A stretch of 64,000 bases of DNA from Pogonophryne albipinna (GCA_028583405.1 CM053256.1:1668424-1732423); one strand, 5' to 3'. Counted from the stretch's first letter, positions 37,431 through 50,391 are shown. Notes: generated by a model not told the origin, from the sequence alone. Numbers and translations are program-made.

Positions 37431-38502
37431 TTAAAGTCATCAAACATAAGCTCCTACCGGTACTGCTTTGATCATTTACAGGATTTATAACGGTGGCTTG
37501 TGTCCTGACTTGTTTTAATCAGACGTTTAGAGTGCAAACAACGTGAACGATAAGCAAGAACATGGGAAGTCATTCAGTTTGGGGACAGTTTGATTAGCTA
37601 ATGTTTGCCCACACATTGTCTCGCAGTGTATCAAAACATAACAACCTTGCTTCTAATGTGGTCAGCGAAACACTTTCAGTCTCCAACCACTTTATTCTCC
37701 TCATGTTTGAAAGTGGCTGCAGCTGTGTCGCAAACTTTTATCATAAACATACTGCCCTTGTCATATTTATTGTACCATTTGTTGGACTATGTATCAGTAT
37801 ATGTGTGCTTTTTAATCAAGCTTGTGAGAATATTGTGCATTTAACTATATAAGAGTTTCAGGGGCTGTAGCTTGTCATTTTGTGTATAATAACGTCTGAT
37901 TGTGCAATACACAGCCGTTACTCTGAATATACCATCCTGAAGAGACAGCAACGCTTTCCAGTATAACACGACAACCCTTGTAAATATTGGGTCAAAAAAC
38001 GCATATTTACGAGTTTCGCAATGGGAACCTTCGAGAGTATACGTGCAAACTTAACAGTGTATACGAGTTAACAAAAGCTGGGTGGGTCTTAACCACATTT
38101 ACCACAAAATAGCAGTGGCTCCCCTGGAAGTCACAGCCAAAGAATGGGTGAAAAACATTGTAACACTTTTTTTGGTACTTATGAAATGAAAAAGTAATGC
38201 AGAAGTTAATTGTATTTCCCCATTTCATTTAGGTTTACATTTTTTTCTTCAAATACAAACGTACTGTACATATACTGTATTGTTATTTTGTACTAAAGAT
38301 GTTTGTCTCAACAACATTGAGGCTTCATAATCCACTTTACTTTGTTTAGATATTTATAGACAGATATTTTGCTCTACATGTCTGCATCCTGCCCACAACT
38401 GAACTGAACAACAGGTGGACTTATTCAAGTAAAGAGACATCTGAAGTGGGAGGATAACAACATGTATCGTTTTGTGGCGTCACAACTTAATACTCATGTA
38501 AA

Positions 38503-38508
38503 TAAAGT
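38503..38508 (+). terminator. Probable themis2 poly(A) signal
   Basis: AATAAA in the context GTAAATAAAGTGCTCCTG, about 1.6 kb past the themis2 stop. The rpa2 signal on the other strand is about 120 bp away. Confidence 0.45.
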
Positions 38509-38627
38509 GCTCCTGTATTTGAACACATTTCTACAAATTGCTTAATTAAGATTTAAAATGTCTTGAATAATCTCTAAACAGACTACATGAAGTAAGAAGA
38601 ATATCACAAGTGTTAATTATACAATAT

Positions 38628-38633
38628 TTTATT
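38628..38633 (-). terminator. Probable rpa2 poly(A) signal
   Basis: TTTATT on plus (AATAAA on minus), about 370 bp past the rpa2 stop codon, in an AT-rich context. Confidence 0.45.
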
Positions 38634-39004
38634 ATGGCAAAAGTGAGTTAAACAGACCAAAACAACGAAGTACTTGCTTTCAAAATCTTTTAAAATTACA
38701 AAATGCTTTACAAAGAAATACAGAGAAACAGCATTTACTACCAACAACAACAACTTCCTCAAAAAGCAACACCTCTGGGACTGGCAAAATACAGAAGCAA
38801 CCTTAAGGATGTGTCAACCAACAGCCTCACCAACATAAACCATGTGTTCTTCAACTAACACCGACCACAGTGCCGCGACTCACATTGGAAGTCACTCAGT
38901 TTTAGCATTGGCATGGACAGAGAGTTTGTGTTTTAGGGGAAAGCTTTGAGTTATTATTAAACAGATACTGAAGGACATATCAGATTCAACTCAAACAACT
39001 GGAT

Positions 39005-42000
39005 CTAATCATCGCTGTCTGTCGATTTGTAGTGATCTTCGTCGATGGTGGAGAAGATGTGACCTTCGTTGCTTAGGAATTCCACTGCTTGCCTGTTAGA
39101 GAACGAGGAAATACAAATGTTTTAGGGTCTTTTCATATGAATTTCAAGCAACAAAAATAACATGGTGCACATTTACAAGGGCAGCTGCAACCATAAGTAC
39201 ATCAAGAGAAAATAGATTGGCTATTTTTATTCAAATAACGAAGTATAAAATAGAGACATATTTGGAATACCATAAAGGTAAATAACAAAAAGAAAAGAAA
39301 TTCAAGTCTATCAAATAAAAAGTGACTGGTTGCCTGGCAGTTTATCAGATTATATTTAAGCCATTTTGACTCCTTAACATAAACAAATAACAGCTACCAG
39401 GTTCCTGAATGTTCGGCTGATCCAGGGTCTGTTCATGCTGAAAACAAATAGTTAGTAGCATCATTGCAATAGGCAGCTTCCCTTTCTTGTAACAGATTTA
39501 TTCTTACCTAATAAAGCCACCCAATGCTGCAGGAGAGCGCCCTTACAATGTGGATAAGCTTCTACAGGGTATATGCAGGAATCCTGAAGTCAAATTTAAT
39601 ACCTTTCAAGACCTTTTTTAAGACCCTTTCCATACATTTTAAGACCTCATCGCGACTTCGAGTTCTAACCGGTTACATTGGCGACACACTTTACCTCACA
39701 TTTACTATATTGATTGTAAGATAGCACAACTAAACCGAGTGCAGACAGACTACTGAAGCCTCCTCTCCACATGAACTTCAACCTCTCTGTGAAGGTCAGG
39801 TTTAATGCAGTATGCTGCTTTGTTGCTTCTGTACTCTGTGCTCTTTCATTCCAGTAAAACTCCTCAGAAACCATTAGAAACCAGTATTTGACCAATAAAC
39901 AAAAAAATTGACAAAACTTTGAACTATGAAATATATTAAACTTTGGTGAGCTTCAGCGGGGTAATGCCATATAGGAGCTCCCTCACAAATACCCAGGGGT
40001 TAAATTGGGCTGGGGCTAAGCCCGGCACATAGGACGATGCTCTGACGTCATCACCCTCACACATTTGTCATATGTTTACAAAAAACGATATATATATATG
40101 TCAAGACTTTTCTCGTTCTTAATATAGACTATATTTAGGGTCGATATGTGTTGACCTTACTTTAAAATAGCAGATCTCTGTGACCGGATACAGTTTGGCT
40201 TAGACCCCCGCCCCACGAGGACGCATACAGTAAAACGCATACGCAAACGCAAAAAAGTCTTCCGTTCACACGCATTCGATTCATTAACGTGTCCGTTCAC
40301 ACTAGAACGCTGGAAATGCTGGAAACGCTGTAGTACATATGCCAGGCCTGTAAGTGGCGCTGCTGCCGCCACAAAATACACCAAAAGCAGCGAAGAAGAC
40401 CCCGGAGCATGGTTGTCATGGTTGCCCTTCTGTTTATTCTCCGCGGTGGACGGCGTGTTCTCCTGCTGTATATCTCTCAGGTAGTCCACCAGCAGATACC
40501 ACCCCCCCCCCCCCCCCCCCCCACAGAGCGGAGCAAGGCAACGAAACTTAAAATAAGAAGCAGCATTTTATGGCACGCTATGCATGGGGCCACCTTGAGG
40601 GGGTTTCCCGACATGTTGTTTCAGTAAATTAAAGGGTGTTTCATGTTGTCGTTGCTATGGACCTTCTTAATACCTTGGAAAATGCCGTTTAATACTTTTT
40701 AATAGCCTTATTCTTCGCTAAATTGATTTATCAACTTTTAATACTTTTTAAGACCCCGCGGACACCCTGCTCTGTGAAATCCTGACTTTGCATTATATGC
40801 TAAAGAACAACAAGCTTTCATATTTGCATTATATATAATTATGAAATCGTTTAGGATTCTTCACCCCGTTTGTCTCTTCTTAAAAAGGAAAGCTATGAAA
40901 ACAAAGTGCAAACAATGAGATCATTGTCAATGAGTCATCGTCTAAAAGTCCCCCGACAGCATCACTGATCGGACGCTCGGATATTAATATGGGTGCAACG
41001 CAGTAAATAGACTTCACTTTTTGTTTTGCTCACAAGATATAAAAAAGGGGAACTTGACTTACTTGATGACAAGGAGACTCGTTCCTCCCAGTCTCTGCTT
41101 CAGGTCCTGGATGCTGATGCCCTGCGGCTCGGGGCAGCCTCTTATCAAACTCAGCACCTTGTGAGACGAGCAATGACACATTCAAACCCGCACGCAGCGT
41201 CACAGAGGAAATACAGAAGCATCCTTCAGCTCCAGAAACCAAATACTCTTTTTTCCCCTCAGTAAACCATGTTCATGCATTTCAGATATAATAAGGAGGG
41301 GCAAGACGTAACAAATTACACATCTTCTTAATGTCCTTCTCCACATTCATTTGCACGCTTGTCTGATAATAACTGCAGCTTTTCTGTCCAGAGATCATTG
41401 TTGAATGTGTTCGATTCAGAGGTTGAAACTGTATGGCTCTTTTGTGTGCCGTTCTTCTTGATTATTCATATCTATTTTAACTTTCATTGTCAGGTCAGCA
41501 CACACCACCTGAGTATGGTGGCTGTGGCGCAGTGGATTAGAGCGCTGGTTCAAACCCCACTGCAGTCAGCATGTCGTTGTGTCCCTGAGACACTTCACCC
41601 CAAATTGCTCCTGTGGGGATTGTCCACTGTATTGAGTATGTAAGTCGCTTTGGATAAAAGCGTCTAACAAGTGACGAGTAATGTAATGAGTACTACCATT
41701 GTATTCTCTCATTTGTTTTCCACCAGGCTGTCAGGAGGCTGAACTCCCTCCCTCCCTCCCCACACACTCAATTCCAGCACCAGACACTTTTTACGCTGCT
41801 ATGGACTCTGTTATTTTGTATATATTGATTGTTGTGCTTTTATTTAGGTCTTAATGTGTGCATATGTAAAAGATGTGTCTTTGATTCTGTGTATTTACTA
41901 TAGGTATAAACACACACACATATTTTTATATACATTTGTTTTTATATTCGGGATTGTGGGAAACGGTATTTCGATCTCTTCGTCTGTACACACAAACTGG

Positions 42001-43266
42001 AAGATTGACAATCGAGTTGACTTTGTAATTCTAATTGACGACATCGTTAAGGCTCACCTGATTCTGGTTTGCGCTCAACCCGTTGTTAACCATGTCGGTG
42101 GCGCCAGCATAGCCTTCTCCCTTGCTTCCTGTGTCCTGTCGTGAGGTGGGCACGACCTTAGCGCCCCCTCCAGCACTGAACTGAAAGAGAAACAAAAATA
42201 AATTGTGTCAGCATATTGCCTGGAACAGCACAAAAAAAAAACATCCCTAAAGACAATAGGAAGACAGATATTTAGAAACATGATATGAACAAACGTGACT
42301 TCCTCATGTCCCTTCAGGGAAACACAGTTTACTCTTCTGTGCTAGAAGAAGTATGCTACGCACGTAATTTACAGAATGGCAATCATTTTCAGAGTCAAAC
42401 TGATGTGGTTCTGTATTAATTAAAATAAAGAATACTTTAACATAATTTTAAGCACTAAGAGCTAAACTGTCTTCCTAAAAAAAGAGGGTTTTCAGCAAGC
42501 ACCAACCTCCAGGGCGCCGGACGTTTTTTGAAATGGCTCCAGGAGGGAGTTCATCTCCATGGACCCCGATGTTACAATTCCTAATTTTACTTAAAAATTA
42601 CACATTTTAATAGCTTGAATAATGACAGTTTGGGTTATTATATTCATGATAACTGCATCCGGGGTGAATTTATATTTAGCTCATCAGTTAAAACTAGGGC
42701 TGTCAAGTTAACGCCATTTTATTTTTACGCCACTATTTATTTTAACGTGCGATTAACGCATGTGTATTTGTCCTCGGCCTGCCCCGTTGTTTCAGAGCCC
42801 AAAGGCTTGTTGTTGTTGTTAGTTGGATGCTGGCAGATTCTAGCGAGAGATATGGATACAAAAAAAGGTGTTTTAAACAGCAAGCCAAGCACACAGCTGA
42901 TGCTGACAGCCCCGCTCCTGCCGCTCGCTTGCGGCAGACGACCATTGAAAGTTTGCCGGGGAGACGCCTGGACACGGCGTCTACGAGCAGCAAGCTTTCA
43001 ACAGCAATAGCTAAATGGGTGGCGGTGGCTACAGCTTGCAGGACAATTAACATTGTGGAGGGCGAGGGACTGTGTGAGATCATTCGGATCGCATCCAACG
43101 TGTCGAGTGCACATCACAGCGCATTATTTTGACCCACAGTGGGAACTTCAGTCTCATGCTTTGACTGTTATGAAGACAGAGGAGCGGCTCGCCGACAACT
43201 GTAAACAGGATTGTCTGTTTGTCTGGCTCAGTGCAGAGAAGCACACAGGGTTGGGAGAGAGTGAAA

Positions 43267-43297
<31 letters not shown>

Positions 43298-46200
43298 GAT
43301 AATAAACAAACATTTGCATAAAGCATATTTGTCCACTCATATGTTAATGAGTATTAAAAACTTGAAAAATATCCCTCTAAGGTACATTTAGAACAGATAA
43401 AAAATGTACAATTAATTTGGGATTAATCGCGATTAACTATGGACATCATGCGATTAAATATTTGAATCGACTAACTGCCCTAGTTAAAACGTATCTTAAG
43501 GCTAAAAGGGACACATTACTAGAGGCGTGGTTGCCTCTTCAGAAACCGATGCTACGTCTATACTTGATACAGTCTATGCTTTGCTTCGACCGTGAATAAA
43601 GACTGCAGAGGTTTATGCTTCAGATTGCTCACCTGGCTCTGAGGGTTGCCGAGCATCATGTGCGCTTGAACGACCTCCAGCATATGAGAGGTGATCTCAT
43701 TCATGTCCTCCAGGGGCTTGACGCCAAAGGCCACGACAGATCTGTGATTCTGAGAGAATAACATGAATAAAATTCACTGCTCATGAAAAAAGTTTATCTA
43801 AAAGCAAATGATCATAAAGTTAAAGTGCCTATTAGTTTCTTGTTGCTGTGGAGAGGATGTGAGGATGGTAAACTCACCTGGAAGGAGCGCAGGTTCCCAG
43901 AGACTTTGACATACGTACCTGGAGGCAGAACAGTGCTGTCCACACTGGGGTCCTGTACAAACGAAACACATTCACACATCTTACTAAGGGACTTCCTTTG
44001 TGTAGTTCACCAAATGAAGATATGCTAAACCATCTGAATAAGTGAGAATACAACCATGTCTTATTTTTAAAAAGGAGTATGTTGAGTTACTGCAGAGTTG
44101 TTGCAAAAGAAGAGGGATTACACCACAGCATCAATTATATCGCAATATAATTTAGTCTGAGTCTTGATTTCACATTCTTAATTCATGTAGTTTTAAAGAG
44201 TTTGTTATTGCTTACTTCGCTGTTGTAATTGGATTATTTTCAATGTATAATGTACTGCACACATTACATTTATGCAAAGTCATGCCCATTGGTGTTTGCG
44301 TGTCTTTCACCAAAACTAGTTAAGGTTATTTATAAGGAATGAGAAGTGAAACTGAAAACTGACCATCATTTCTGGTCAGCATTGAGTTTGAAAAATGAGA
44401 ATAGCCCATTGCTTAAAAAATGGTCAAAGAACCACAGAAGAACAGAAAGCCCCAACTTTGACTTCTTGGTATTGGGTTTTAGTAATCTCGTGTTTAATAC
44501 ATTTTATTCGCCTTTCAAGAAACCAAAGGACACCGTACAATTTGTTAAATATTCTAAGAGGTAAAAGCAAGTGTTTACGGCTCTCGTAAGTGATTGAAGG
44601 TTGTGTGCAAAGATAAAAGCAGCGTCACTGACCTCTGTGTCGACCCATTGCTTCACATCCATAGGAGCGCCTGTCATGTCGTCCACCTTGTACTGGATGT
44701 TGGTCATGGATTTGTCCGTGCTCCTGATGATACCCACAATGGTAACCTAGGACACAGAACAGGAAATGTTATCCAAAAGTGAGATCGACAAGTTTAATTG
44801 TTACATTATGATTATAGCGGTGAAGACATAGAGTGGCGAAGTCCCGCCCATCTGCTTCCGACCCATGGGACCTTATTTCGAGAAAATTATGTATTGGAGT
44901 CAATGGGGAGAGAAAGATTATCTTTCGATCCCATTTGAATTGTGCCATGTATTACACATATGATGTTTGTCAATCTTAAAAAATAATTTCCATGTCAAAA
45001 AAGTCAGTTAGTCTTAAAACTGTTGAAATATAAGACTATGAAAAATACTCAACTAGAAAGACTACAAATCCCAGAATCCCGGTCCGGCATGCTGGCTCTT
45101 ACGGAACCGACTAACTCCCCTTGTGTGTATGCACAGCTCTCAACACGCCCAGACTTGGAGTGATGTTCACCTCGTTTAATACTTTGCGCCTCATTCTGAA
45201 AGAAAGAAGTGAAATGTGCCAACGTGACGGCCGTCTTGGTGTGTGGTGCGAGACGGGAGATGTAGTTCATTGAGCGTTTCACACGAAAAAAGTGTTACTT
45301 CACAGTTTTACGACACATTTTAATTGTTTTGACTTGCAAAATTATCTTTTAAATTGACAAACATCATATGTGTAATTCGTGGCACTATTCAAACGGGATC
45401 GAAAGATAATCTTTCTCTCTCCATTGACTTCAATACATAATCTTTCCGAAATAAGGTCCCATGGAGGTCCACCGGAAGGGGAGGGACTTCGCCTTTCTAT
45501 TGGTTGTAGAGTTACCATCTCTTAAAGAAGTTAAAAATGCACCAATTTGGCGGTTTTACTATTTTACCTAACGGTTTATTCTCCTGGAACTGTAGTCATT
45601 TTCGGTGAAGTGAAAAGTACCGACCATTTGAACCACTATAATCTCACAACTACAGAAGCTACAAACGATTGTTTCCAGTAATGATTGATCCATTGATTGT
45701 TGATCTTTATTAAAATGTCAAAAAAAGAAAAAGAAAAGCCAATTCGTTTTTTTTCTTAGAACTGAATTTTGAATAGCTTATTTATCCAACAGTCCAACCC
45801 AGAGATGTTCAATTGAATATGATATGGTTTAAGAGAACTAAACCCTCACACATTAGAAGCTACATGCTGTAAACATGTAATTTTTTCCTTGAGGATTTAC
45901 TGAGACAATCAAATCAAAATGGTTACAGCTTACCTGGGTCACTTCCACATCGCCCACTTTGAAGGACTCTTCAGCCTGAGAGGCCGACATCAGCTGAGAC
46001 ACGTTGCAGGGGATTATCTGTGTGGCACGAGTTCTCTGCAAAACACACACAATCACAGAAGTAAGCTAATAGTGTAAATACAATATTATAAATCAAATGA
46101 TGCAAGAAGTACGAAAAGTCATTGTCAAAACACTAATCAAACAGAAGGCCCACTTCAGGACGGCAACATTTACTGCATGTTATTGGATTATACTTTTTAT

Positions 46201-47046
46201 TTTATTTAACGTTGCAGCTCGTTAAGGCAGGGCTCATTTGAATGACTTAATTTAGTGTTGGGTAGGTTAACTTACAGTGTAAAGCTGTATTGTTTTTAAC
46301 GGCTGGTATTACGAATATAAATCCAAAAGTAACAAAAGCTTTACAATTAATGTAGTGAGAGTAGTGGAGTAACAATCACAATATCTGCGTCTAAATGATA
46401 GTGAAGTAGAGGTATAGTAAGAATAAAATGGAAATTAGGTCAAGTTAATGTGTAAAAAAACTAGTACTTGAAGTATATTACTAACCATTTGATTAATTTA
46501 ACCAACTTAAAATATGAATGTACAACTTAAGGGGCAATGTGTCATTGATTGGTTGATGTTCAGCACCATATTTCTTGCTTTATATCAGTTTTAACATTAT
46601 GTGTTGTGTAGATGTGGTAGTGATACTTTTAAAAAGGAAAAATAATAGACATTTCTGACGTTTTCTTTGTGTTGGTGGTAAGAAATAGTACATTTAAGTT
46701 GCCGTTTAGAGAGCAATGTTGTGCTTTAGTACAAACCCCTTTCTTCTCTCCTCCCTGGGAAGCAGCAGGTGATGCAAAGCCTCCTGGAGACTGAGTGTAA
46801 CCTCCAACTGTACTTGAGTCATTGTTGGACCCTCCTGGAAAACAAAACAAGGCAGAGCTTAGATAAGGAGGTCATGGTTGTTTATTCCCATGTAAAACAG
46901 TCGTTTTCACCATCAGAGCCACATCAACAAAGAGGCATGTTAGTAGTCAAGCTAACGTTAGCTGCAACCAGACAACGTCAACAAACCGAGCTGAACACGT
47001 TACTCAAAGTAACAGTGAGGACATAAAGCTTACCGTGATTCCACAT
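39005..47046 (-). CDS. rpa2: Replication protein A 32 kDa subunit
   Basis: Middle subunit of the RPA heterotrimer that coats single-stranded DNA in replication, repair and checkpoint signalling. Nine exons (high to low): 47046-47034, 46834-46737, 46035-45934, 44746-44633, 43952-43878, 43749-43633, 42180-42058, 41157-41063, 39092-39005; 274 aa (human 270). The first exon is only 13 nt (MWNHG). The N-terminus is the Gly/Ser-rich phosphorylation tail ([14 protein letters not shown]). The OB fold (DBD-D, about residues 45-175) includes [41 protein letters not shown] and [20 protein letters not shown]. The linker contains [19 protein letters not shown]. The C-terminal winged helix ([28 protein letters not shown]) recruits repair partners. 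It ends KSTDSDD. Long introns carry several transposons. Head to head with smpdl3b. Confidence 0.97.
39565..40769. mobile_element. DNA transposon in rpa2 intron 8
   Basis: The left end CAGGGTATATGCAGGAATCC and the right end, inverted CAGGGTGTCCGCGGGGTC, have matching subterminal TTTAATACCTTT / AAAGTATTAAAAG blocks. It contains a run of more than 20 C at about 40501-40523 and a TATATATA run at about 40090. The segment ACGCTGTAGTACATATGCCA then GGCCTGTAAGTGGCGCTGC is shared with 49.44 kb. No exact target duplication was seen. Confidence 0.55.
41515..41690 (+). repeat. tRNA-derived SINE, copy 2 (rpa2 intron 7)
   Basis: A box TGGCGCAGTGGA (41525-41536), B box GGTTCAAACCC (41547-41557), then the same body and GTAAGTCGCTTTGGATAAAA tail as at 26948. 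The A-to-B spacing is shorter than in copy 1, consistent with a small deletion. Confidence 0.8.
42695..43482 (+). mobile_element. hAT element with transposase fragment (rpa2 intron 6)
   Basis: The left end is TAGGGCTGTCAAGTTAACG and the right end, inverted, TAGGGCAGTTAGTCGATTC, flanked by the exact 8 bp duplication GTTAAAAC (42687-42694 and 43483-43490). Inside, 42827-43132 holds a ZBED-type hAT transposase piece in shifted frames. An (AG)n run lies at 43266-43290. The TTAACGC and GATTAATCGCGATTAA subterminal motifs link it to the MITE at 16911-17580. Confidence 0.85.
42827..43132 (+). pseudogene. hAT (ZBED-like) transposase fragment
   Basis: The frame contains [18 protein letters not shown], then [20 protein letters not shown] and [15 protein letters not shown]. 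This recalls the segment just after the BED finger in ZBED1-like hAT transposases (a short basic linker, then a KW.A...RP..IVE..GL motif). The BED finger and catalytic domain are missing. Confidence 0.6.
44833..45497. mobile_element. Foldback MITE with about 155 bp inverted arms (rpa2 intron 3)
   Basis: The left arm starts GTGGCGAAGTCCCGCC and runs through ATGGGACCTTATTTCG, AGAGAAAGATTATCTTTC and CGATCCCATTTGAAT. The right arm is its inverted copy, ending GGGAGGGACTTCGCC. The central part (about 45000-45340) holds ACTACAAATCCCAGAATCCC (45061-45080), a ZNF143-like motif, and a second inverted one, GGGAGATGTAGTT, at about 45256. Confidence 0.75.
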
Positions 47047-47129
47047 GCTGGCAACGTTTAATTAACTAAATTAAGTCAAATGTAAAAAATGTCAAACACT
47101 GTGGAACAGAGACAACAGCCGCACGTCGT

Positions 47130-47210
47130 TCTGTAGACTTCCTTGAGCAGTCCCGCGCGCTAACCTCAATATACTGCGCATGCGCGTAGCAGAAGTCCCG
47201 CGAAACCTAC
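47130..47210 (-). promoter_or_regulatory. rpa2 promoter: NRF1 and E2F-like sites
   Basis: TGCGCATGCGCG (47175-47186) fits the NRF1 palindrome and CCCGCGAAA (47197-47205) fits an E2F site (TTTCGCGGG on minus), both about 130-160 bp before the start codon. E2F control suits an S-phase replication gene. No TATA box was seen. Confidence 0.5.
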
Positions 47211-50200
47211 ACAAATCGGCCACAGGGATACATTTTCCCCGATTTTAGGCTCTCAGGCAGTTTGGATACGTACAATTGTTGATTTTACGGAGGACCTTAA
47301 CCTTGACAACGGCCCTTAACATACACAGCGCGTGTTTGTAGAAATGTATTTTGATATAGCTTGTTGGGGAGCGATGTAATCAATTTCCGAAGGGAATGCC
47401 TAAAAGGCATAGCTCGGGGCAACATTTGTGTTCGTAAGGTGCCAAGGCAGTGCTGCCTTCAAGTCCTGTTGGAAACATTGCGTTTGATACTATGTAAAAG
47501 AGGCAACGCTTAGTATTTTATTTGCCTGTTTAGCTTATATCCTCTTTTAATATTTTGGTTTTGCGTATGCAGGCCAATATATTACATTTGAATCTCAACA
47601 ATAAGGTCAATAGCAATATTACGACCCGATCTCCGGGAAGTACGTGCATCCCACGAAGGCAGCACGCCTACCTCAAAACTGCTCTAGATGCTTCTTTATA
47701 TTCAATAAACACTACATTTACAATGGAAAATGGAAACTCTACTCGCTAACTAAAGCAACAAAAGTGCACCCATATATGCTGTGATAGCCCAAAGCCCAAT
47801 AGGTCACCTGAAAACTCAATAATGTATATGCCATAGCATAGAGTACAATTCAATTAGACTACTTTATCTTTAGCCCACATGTTTGTATTAAGGGATGTAT
47901 ACATGTGTCAGGTGCTTTGCTCGCAATGTAACCTCAACATCCTTTGGACTGTTGTTGCGTTGTTGTTTTTGTTAGTGATTGAAGAAAAATAGAGACTTTT
48001 ACTGAAGTAAAAGTACTTATACCTCAATTTAATAATACTTTGTTACGAGAAAAAAATCCTGCATTTGAAATCTTACTTAAGTAAAGTGTGCAAGTATAAT
48101 CAAGTAAAGGTACTAAAATATAAAAGGTAAAGTACCAGTGTTTAGTCTTTGCCTTATCATATGTTATTATATTATATCTTTATCAGTTATTATCAATGAT
48201 GCAGAAAGATGCTGTTTAATATTGGCTGCATTGGAGCTACTACTATTAGAGTAATTGTACTTAGTTACTTTCCTCAGTTGGTTGCAAGTCATATCCGTCA
48301 CTGTCTCTCCTTCACTGTAATCTATCAAATAAAATACAAAATTGCCAATAATGTATAAGGAAACAAAAGTTTCTCCTCAGGTAAATGTACCTCACTGTTC
48401 AGTCAAATAAAGGATTCAAAGTCTGCTTCTTTGAACCTCGGGTATCAAATTAGGTTACATTTAAATTAATGTGCAGCACGTTTGCATCAGTTAGGTTACA
48501 TTTGTCGATTTGAAACCTGTTAAGTACGTCGGGCCCTTAAATATACAGTCTATGGTCGGGCCCGAGCTCAGCCTCTGGATTCAGCCAATCAGAGCGAAGT
48601 TTTTCAGTTTAACTAACAGCAGCTCGTCGGTCGGTTCTATATGAATTGAAACTCCACGTGGAGTCTCATGACCGCGTACACACCTCACATGCTGCTGCTC
48701 TGATCCGCTAATGAGGCTCATGTGGGGCTGATGGACCAGACCCAACAGAGGAGCTGACAGGAAGTCCCCTCCCCCCGCAGGAAGACCAGACTGTTGGTCC
48801 CTCAGTACACCTCCACCTGCAGAGGACACTCAAACCAAAATCACCTAGCAAAAATACCAAATCCAAAAATCTGTCTGTATGTACATACAAGGTTAGGACT
48901 TTGGGCCAGTGGTGGAAGGTCATTAAGTTCTTACTCAAGTACTTTACCTAAGTAAAATATTGAAGTAGTTGTACTGAACCTGAGTGTTTTCATTTTATGC
49001 TACTTTATACTTTTACTCCATTACATTTTAAGAGATAATATAAGTACTCAGAACTTGTACTTGAGTAAAAGTAGAAGTACCAGAGTGTAGGAACACTCTG
49101 TTACAAGTAAAAGTCCTGCATTCAAAATGTTACTCAAGTAAAATTACAAAAGTAATAGCATCAAAATATGCTTAAAGGGGACCTATCACGCAAAATGCAC
49201 TTTTGTACGTCTTTTATACATGAATATGTGTCCCCGGTGTTCCAGGGAACTCACCAAGTGTCAGAAAACACAACCCTCTCTCTTTTCCTCCATACCTAAA
49301 AACGGGGCTGCAACGGAGCTGATACAGATTTGAATTTTTCTGACCTCAGAAAAGGGGTGCTCCGCCTATATGGGCAACTCTCCACCTATCAGGGGAATGG
49401 GGGGTTGGGCCACGGCCACTGCCGCTAGAAAGCGCTTGAGACGCTGTAGTACATATGCCAGGCCTGTAGGTGGCGCTGTAGTCTGACACAAAAGTAGCGA
49501 AGAAGACTTCTCACAGAATCAGCCCCTTGCAAAAACACGGCTGGAAAAGAGCAAATAGAGCGAAATGAGGCATGGCTAAAATGCATGATCTGTTTGGTAT
49601 TTTGAAAAAAAAACTACACTGACATGTTTTGTATAGGTATGGCCCTACAATATATGTTTCAAATATAGCATGACAGGTCCAATTTAAAGTACCAAAAGTG
49701 AAAGTACTTAGTATGCAGATTGCTCCATTTCAGAATAATATTATATGACAAGTTTTATAATTATTGATCAATAAAGTGTTATCAAAGCTAGTAAACCTAA
49801 TTTTAAGACCGTATTTGAACACAAACCAAATGATGAATCATAGCTGTGTCACATCAGAAGATGGCATCAAGTTCGAAGTACACATTTATGAGACTGTTAA
49901 AATGACCTTTTTACGTTTATGACATGACTTTTAGACTGCACCACTGAACATTTCCATCATTTGAACAATAACATTTCTCGTAAATGTAGTCATTTAAAAA
50001 ATGTGTGCAATGTTTGCTGACTGTTAATGCTGCTCGATATATCTTCATTAGCCAATTCATCCTTGAATTAAATCTTTGGAGCCTATACATTTTGTTTGCA
50101 GTCTGACAACTTCATTGTGGCCTACTACGGTTGTTCTCCTGCTGCAAATAATGTGTAGGTCTTACACCTCACACTTCTCCTTTTAAATCATAAAACAAAT

Positions 50201-50391
50201 CCCATTGACGTTTAAAAAAAAAAACTTAAATAGAGGAAACGAGGTGTAACCTGCAGAGAAAGTAGGCTAGTTAATGGACCACCTTCAGGCAGAAGACGCG
50301 TCATGATTGACTCCGTCTTATCTTTATAGACTTACCTCTCAAACCTGGACTTTACTTCTGTCGGACTTTTGCACTCCTCACTTATTTCAAC
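47211..50391. other. Intergenic region between rpa2 and smpdl3b
   Basis: About 3.2 kb without a recognisable gene. It contains AGTACTT-type dispersed repeats (47990-48150, 48905-49150, 49680-49760) and a MITE with ends GGGACCTATCACGC and GCATGACAGGTCC at 49175-49690. Short ORFs at 48.58-48.94 kb show no protein-like conservation pattern and were not called. Confidence 0.5.
49463..49477 (+). promoter_or_regulatory. CTCF-like motif carried by a repeat
   Basis: CCTGTAGGTGGCGCT agrees with the CTCF core CCASYAGRKGGCRSY at 14 of 15 positions. The same segment with a single change (GTAAGTGGCGCTG) lies inside the transposon at about 40.35 kb, so the motif travels with a repeat. It is about 0.9 kb upstream of smpdl3b. 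Confidence 0.4.

Noticed and set aside
48581..48938. Minus-strand ORFs between rpa2 and smpdl3b
   Set aside because: Short, Gly/Ser-rich, no splice partners or domain resemblance.
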